Shown: positions 7,187 through 9,413 of the stretch, one piece after another
Numbering within the stretch: the first letter of the stretch is position 1
Layout: every line of letters starts with the position of its first letter
Assembly: GCA_003153955.1 (NCBI GenBank)
Contig: PMCB01000069.1
Location: forward strand, 1 to 9,413
Length of the DNA stretch: 9,413 bases
From: Dehalococcoidia bacterium
GTDB taxonomy: Bacteria; Chloroflexota; Dehalococcoidia; Dehalococcoidales; Fen-1064
Direction: 5' to 3'
The notes under the pieces: model-generated
What the model saw: only the letters and a program-made list of their open reading frames with translations
Told to the model about the DNA's origin: nothing
Database searches by the model: none
Position numbers and translations under genes: made by a program

Positions 7187-7977
7187 TGAAAGTTTTGAGT
7201 GAAGTCAGGAAATATTTTGCCAACGCGTTCATTATCGCCGAACTGGAAATGCGCAAAATCCGCCACGACCAGACCCAAATCTGGGTGAGAATGGTACAGC
7301 CGGCGCTGTGGCTGGCGATTTACGGTCTGGCGATGAGCAAACTTAACGCCATGAGTGCCAACATCCCGGCCGGTCTGACCTACCTGCAGTTCATGACACC
7401 GGGCGTGCTCGCCCAGTCCGCTTTATTCGTTGCCATCTTTTTCGGTATCAACGTGGTCTGGGAACGCGACCTCGGTCTGCTGAATAAATTGCTTTCGACC
7501 CCGGCTTCCCGCTCATCTATTATCCTGGGTAAGGCGCTTTCCGCCGGTGTCCGCGGTATCTTTCAGGCGATCGCTGTAATTATTCTGGCCGTAATCCTGC
7601 AGGTGCATCTCATCTTGAATCCGCTCGCGATACTGGGAACATTCGTTGTCATTGTCCTGGTCAGCATGTGTTTTTCCTGCGTCAGTATGGCCATCGCCTC
7701 ACTGGTGAAAACGAGGGAACGCATGATGGGTTTCGGCCAGGTTATGACCATGCCGCTGTTCTTTGCCAGCAGCGCCATTTATCCGATATCAATTATGCCG
7801 TCCTGGATCCGGCCGCTCGCCTATGTCAATCCGCTGACCTACTCCGTTGATGCAATGCGGGACATGTTGGCGACGGGCAATCTGCACTCCCTTCCGCTTG
7901 ATTTCGCCGTCATCATTGCCACCACGATATTATTCTTGGTGCTCGCCAGCCTGGGATTAAAGAAAATGATATCTTAA
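7186..7977 (+). CDS. ABC-2 type exporter permease, DrrB-like
   Basis: A 263-residue integral membrane protein, the usual DrrB size. About six membrane segments are visible (roughly 33-51, 70-91, 121-140, 146-172, 183-203, 239-257). Between segments 2 and 3 lies ERDLGLLNKLLSTP (93-106), the ABC-2 coupling element that contacts the ATPase. NPLTYSVDAMR (215-225) before the last segment is a family hallmark. With the upstream ATPase it would form a (ATPase)2(permease)2 efflux pump in the cytoplasmic membrane. The ATG overlaps the ATPase stop by one base, and AGGAGG (7175-7180) sits 5 bases upstream, inside the ATPase gene. A strong terminator follows 29 bases after the stop, closing the operon. 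The exported compound cannot be inferred. Confidence 0.93.
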   Translation: MKVLSEVRKYFANAFIIAELEMRKIRHDQTQIWVRMVQPALWLAIYGLAMSKLNAMSANIPAGLTYLQFMTPGVLAQSALFVAIFFGINVVWERDLGLLNKLLSTPASRSSIILGKALSAGVRGIFQAIAVIILAVILQVHLILNPLAILGTFVVIVLVSMCFSCVSMAIASLVKTRERMMGFGQVMTMPLFFASSAIYPISIMPSWIRPLAYVNPLTYSVDAMRDMLATGNLHSLPLDFAVIIATTILFLVLASLGLKKMIS

Positions 7978-8006
7978 GTCTAATAATTTACCCTGCTAAA
8001 AACCGT

Positions 8007-8041
8007 AGAGGAGACCCGCAAAGCGAGGTCTCCTCTTTTTA
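8007..8041 (+). terminator. Intrinsic terminator of the exporter operon
   Basis: A perfect 10-base stem AGAGGAGACC (8007-8016) / GGTCTCCTCT (8027-8036) is extended by CGC/GCG with one bulged A and closed by an AAA loop. It is followed directly by TTTT (8037-8040). Read on the minus strand the same hairpin is followed, after four bases, by TTTTT, so it may also stop transcripts of the convergent small gene. Confidence 0.9.
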
Positions 8042-8114
8042 TTCATCAAGTTGATTGGATTCAATTTCTTGTGAGCGACTTGTTATTTAATAGTCGGGAG
8101 CAAAGCAGGCACTG

Positions 8115-8294
8115 TCATTCCTGGACACTTTGTAAATTCTTTTTCCATCCTTCATATAGTTTGCATGATCGACAGTCTCCATGTAATGGGCATCGTTGAT
8201 TATTGTCAATTACACAGGTATATTCAGGAGTGGTTAAGCCGATCCACATAGCCAAAGCATATTGGCATTTCCCTTGCATTGTCTCTTGCTGCAT
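8115..8294 (-). CDS. Cysteine-rich small protein of unknown function
   Basis: A 59-residue protein with five cysteines: C10, C27, C35, C41 and C44. The core CPLHGDCRSC (35-44) and spacing C-x7-C-x5-C-x2-C, with H38 nearby, look like a small zinc or Fe-S binding site. I do not recognise the family. The start was set at ATG 8294 because TAGGGGA (8307-8301) lies 6 bases upstream; a TTG two codons earlier touches that site. It begins 24 bases after the stop of the PIG-L gene on the same strand, so the two are probably one operon. No signal peptide or membrane segment is visible. Real coding is supported by the good ribosome binding site, conserved-looking cysteine pattern and operon-like spacing, but no homologue could be checked. 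Confidence 0.6.
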   Translation of the reverse strand: MQQETMQGKCQYALAMWIGLTTPEYTCVIDNNQRCPLHGDCRSCKLYEGWKKNLQSVQE

Positions 8295-8318
8295 GGACAA
8301 TCCCCTACTTTGATCAAA

Positions 8319-9020
8319 CTACTTTCTGATTTCAATCCGGTGGAAAGCCTCGGACAAAGGCATGCCGCGTTCTTTGCTCATCGCTTCTGCCTGCTCTCGC
8401 CGGGCTTTGACCCAGCTCTCCCAGTCGCCGGTGCGGTTACCGACCTGGCTGACATGGCAGGCGATGGCTTTCATTTTCAAATCAAAAGTCTCTGTAATAT
8501 CCACATATTTATTCGGCTCTTCCGCGCCGGTCAGGTACATTTCCCCGACCTTGAACGGCGTCAATCCTTCGGCTTTGTGTTCCGGGTAAAAAAGATGGTC
8601 GCGGCAATAGGGAAAAACCGCGTCCATGCAGACCTGCCCCGTGATGCGGTGGTCGTGGTGCCCCATGTATTTACGGGTGGGGTCGTGGGTGATGACCAGC
8701 TCCGGGCGGAACTTACGGATGAGACGCACCAGCTCGCCGCGGAATTCCGGACTGTCCGTTAGCCAGCCGTCGGGGTGTCCTAAGAAGACGACCTCGCTGA
8801 CCCCGAGGACTTTGGCAGCATTCTTCTGTTCCTGCTCCCGGATCACGGCCAGCCGCTCCGAGGTCATCTCCGGGTCAGGCGTTCCCTTATCGCCGTTGGT
8901 GCAGATAACATAGACCGCCCGCCAGCCTTCGCGTACGTATTTGGCAACTGTCCCGCCCGCGCCGAATTCAGGGTCGTCCGGGTGGGCGGCGACGACCATT
9001 AATGTTTTTTTATCTTCCAT
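8319..9020 (-). CDS. PIG-L/LmbE-family zinc-dependent deacetylase
   Basis: A 233-residue cytoplasmic enzyme of the PIG-L family, which removes acetyl groups from N-acetylglucosaminyl compounds. Members include MshB (mycothiol), BshB (bacillithiol) and chitin-oligosaccharide deacetylases. The N-terminal AHPDD (12-16) supplies zinc ligands H13 and D16 with D15 as likely general base. HHDH (121-124), the counterpart of the family HPDH, supplies the third ligand H124. THDP (111-114) and GHPDG (81-85) are further family features. Length is typical. The ATG at 9020 has only a weak GGAA site about 9 bases upstream. The cysteine-rich small gene follows 24 bases downstream. The substrate cannot be told from sequence: a glucosaminyl-malate (BshB-like) role is one option, other GlcNAc conjugates another. 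Confidence 0.92.
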   Translation of the reverse strand: MEDKKTLMVVAAHPDDPEFGAGGTVAKYVREGWRAVYVICTNGDKGTPDPEMTSERLAVIREQEQKNAAKVLGVSEVVFLGHPDGWLTDSPEFRGELVRLIRKFRPELVITHDPTRKYMGHHDHRITGQVCMDAVFPYCRDHLFYPEHKAEGLTPFKVGEMYLTGAEEPNKYVDITETFDLKMKAIACHVSQVGNRTGDWESWVKARREQAEAMSKERGMPLSEAFHRIEIRK

Positions 9021-9073
9021 TATTTATTTCCAGGTTTTAGATTTTGCGATGAGGTAAAACTGACATTTTCTTA

Positions 9074-9101
9074 AAAATAGAACCCACTTAGTTCCTGTAA
9101 A
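9074..9101 (-). promoter_or_regulatory. Possible promoter for the PIG-L operon
   Basis: On the minus strand TTTACA (9101-9096) and TATTTT (9079-9074) are 16 bases apart, about 55 bases upstream of the PIG-L start. The -35 box overlaps the T-run that follows the hairpin at 9102-9148. The -10 match is only 4 of 6, so this is tentative. Confidence 0.35.
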
Positions 9102-9173
9102 AACCTCACCCACTGTCTCCCTCTCCGTAAACGAAGAGGGAGGAGGTTACCAAGAGGGACTGCGCCCCTCTTG
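9102..9173 (-). terminator. Two-hairpin palindromic element, likely terminator of the DinB-type gene
   Basis: Hairpin A has an inner stem CTCCCTCT (9117-9124) / AGAGGGAG (9135-9142) and an outer stem AACCTC (9102-9107) / GAGGTT (9143-9148). Read on the minus strand it ends GAGGTTTTT, so it can act as an intrinsic terminator 43 or more bases after the DinB stop. Hairpin B is a perfect 8-base stem CAAGAGGG (9151-9158) / CCCTCTTG (9166-9173) with a 7-base loop. Both share the AAGAGGG core. The compact paired structure also resembles short interspersed palindromic repeats; copy number in the genome is unknown. Confidence 0.6.
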
Positions 9174-9215
9174 CTCAAGCCCTGCTTTTGCACAAACTAA
9201 AAATTCTAAATATTA

Positions 9216-9413
9216 TTATTTATCCATGCCCCGTTTCAGGCCGCGGATGTAGGAAATTTCGCCGGCATGCTGGTCGATATGCATCACGGCAAAGAACAGC
9301 ATCGCGCCGACAACCTGTTCGAATGGCGGCTTCATCGGCGGCAGGGGTTTCCCGTCCGGCCCCATTTGCGGCGGACGCGGCGGCATTTCCACTTTCCGGT
9401 CGTAATCTCCCGG
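9216..9413 (-). CDS. DinB/DUF664-type protein, C-terminal end (5' partial)
   Basis: The minus-strand frame is open from the window edge (base 9413 begins a codon) to a TAA at 9218-9216, giving 65 residues. The end reads MHIDQHAGEISYIRGLKRG (visible residues 44-62). This is the last helix of DinB/DUF664-type four-helix proteins, with the HxxxH metal pair at H45 and H49. Family members include metal-dependent thiol transferases (bacillithiol-, mycothiol- or glutathione-linked), but many are uncharacterised. Just before the helix is a proline-rich stretch (11-30: PPRPP, PLPPMKPP) that would be a long loop. It precedes the PIG-L gene on the same strand, separated by a terminator-like element. The start and the first metal ligand lie outside the window. 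Confidence 0.75.
   Translation of the reverse strand, partial: PGDYDRKVEMPPRPPQMGPDGKPLPPMKPPFEQVVGAMLFFAVMHIDQHAGEISYIRGLKRGMDK

Noticed and set aside
8295..8300. TTG start two codons upstream for the cysteine-rich small gene
   Set aside because: It directly abuts the GGGGA ribosome binding site, leaving no spacer; the ATG at 8294 has a 6-base spacer.
8262..8762. Plus-strand open frame of 166 codons
   Set aside because: It is antisense to the well-supported PIG-L gene and the translation has no recognisable motif; it is a shadow of that gene's codon bias.

Overview
The window carries ten protein-coding genes, two of them cut by the window ends, in a bacterium with moderate GC content. The promoters look like the housekeeping sigma-70 class, with two excellent -35/-10 pairs, and the ribosome binding sites are mostly purine-rich. 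A nickel-pincer racemase (LarA family) points to an anaerobic or facultative lifestyle. The gene mix (oligopeptide ABC transporter, LarA homologue, MarR-controlled DrrAB-type exporter, PIG-L deacetylase, DinB protein) would fit an anaerobic Chloroflexota (Dehalococcoidia-like) or Clostridia-like genome. That placement is an inference from content and style; no rRNA or marker gene is present.

Left part (1-1117, plus strand): the last 46 codons of an OppD/DppD-type ATPase overlap by 16 bases the start of its OppF/DppF partner. This is the distal end of a peptide-import operon. Middle-left (1118-5583, plus strand): a strong promoter with a palindrome over its -10 box drives a 980-residue protein. 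Its C-terminal third is a complete di-zinc M28 aminopeptidase domain, and its long N-terminal region matches no family I recognise. A LarA-family enzyme with all known catalytic residues follows after 76 bases. Peptide import next to a cytoplasmic peptidase suggests peptide catabolism, but nothing shows that the genes are co-transcribed.

Middle-right (5617-7977): a MarR regulator on the minus strand is divergent from a two-gene DrrA/DrrB-type ABC exporter. The 130-base space between them holds a near-consensus promoter whose -35 box overlaps an inverted repeat, the layout expected for a repressor that controls both itself and the exporter. The exporter operon ends at a strong intrinsic terminator.

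Right part (8115-9413, minus strand): a PIG-L/LmbE-type zinc deacetylase is followed 24 bases later by a 59-residue cysteine-rich small protein of unknown function. Upstream of the deacetylase lies a two-hairpin palindromic element, then the 3' end of a DinB/DUF664-type protein that runs off the window. PIG-L and DinB proteins both occur in low-molecular-weight thiol metabolism in other bacteria, so a link is possible but unproven.

No gene-free stretch exceeds 300 bases; the longest is 197 bases (9019-9215 region). No tRNA, rRNA, CRISPR array, insertion sequence or riboswitch was seen. The most unusual items are the M28 fusion protein and the cysteine-rich small protein.
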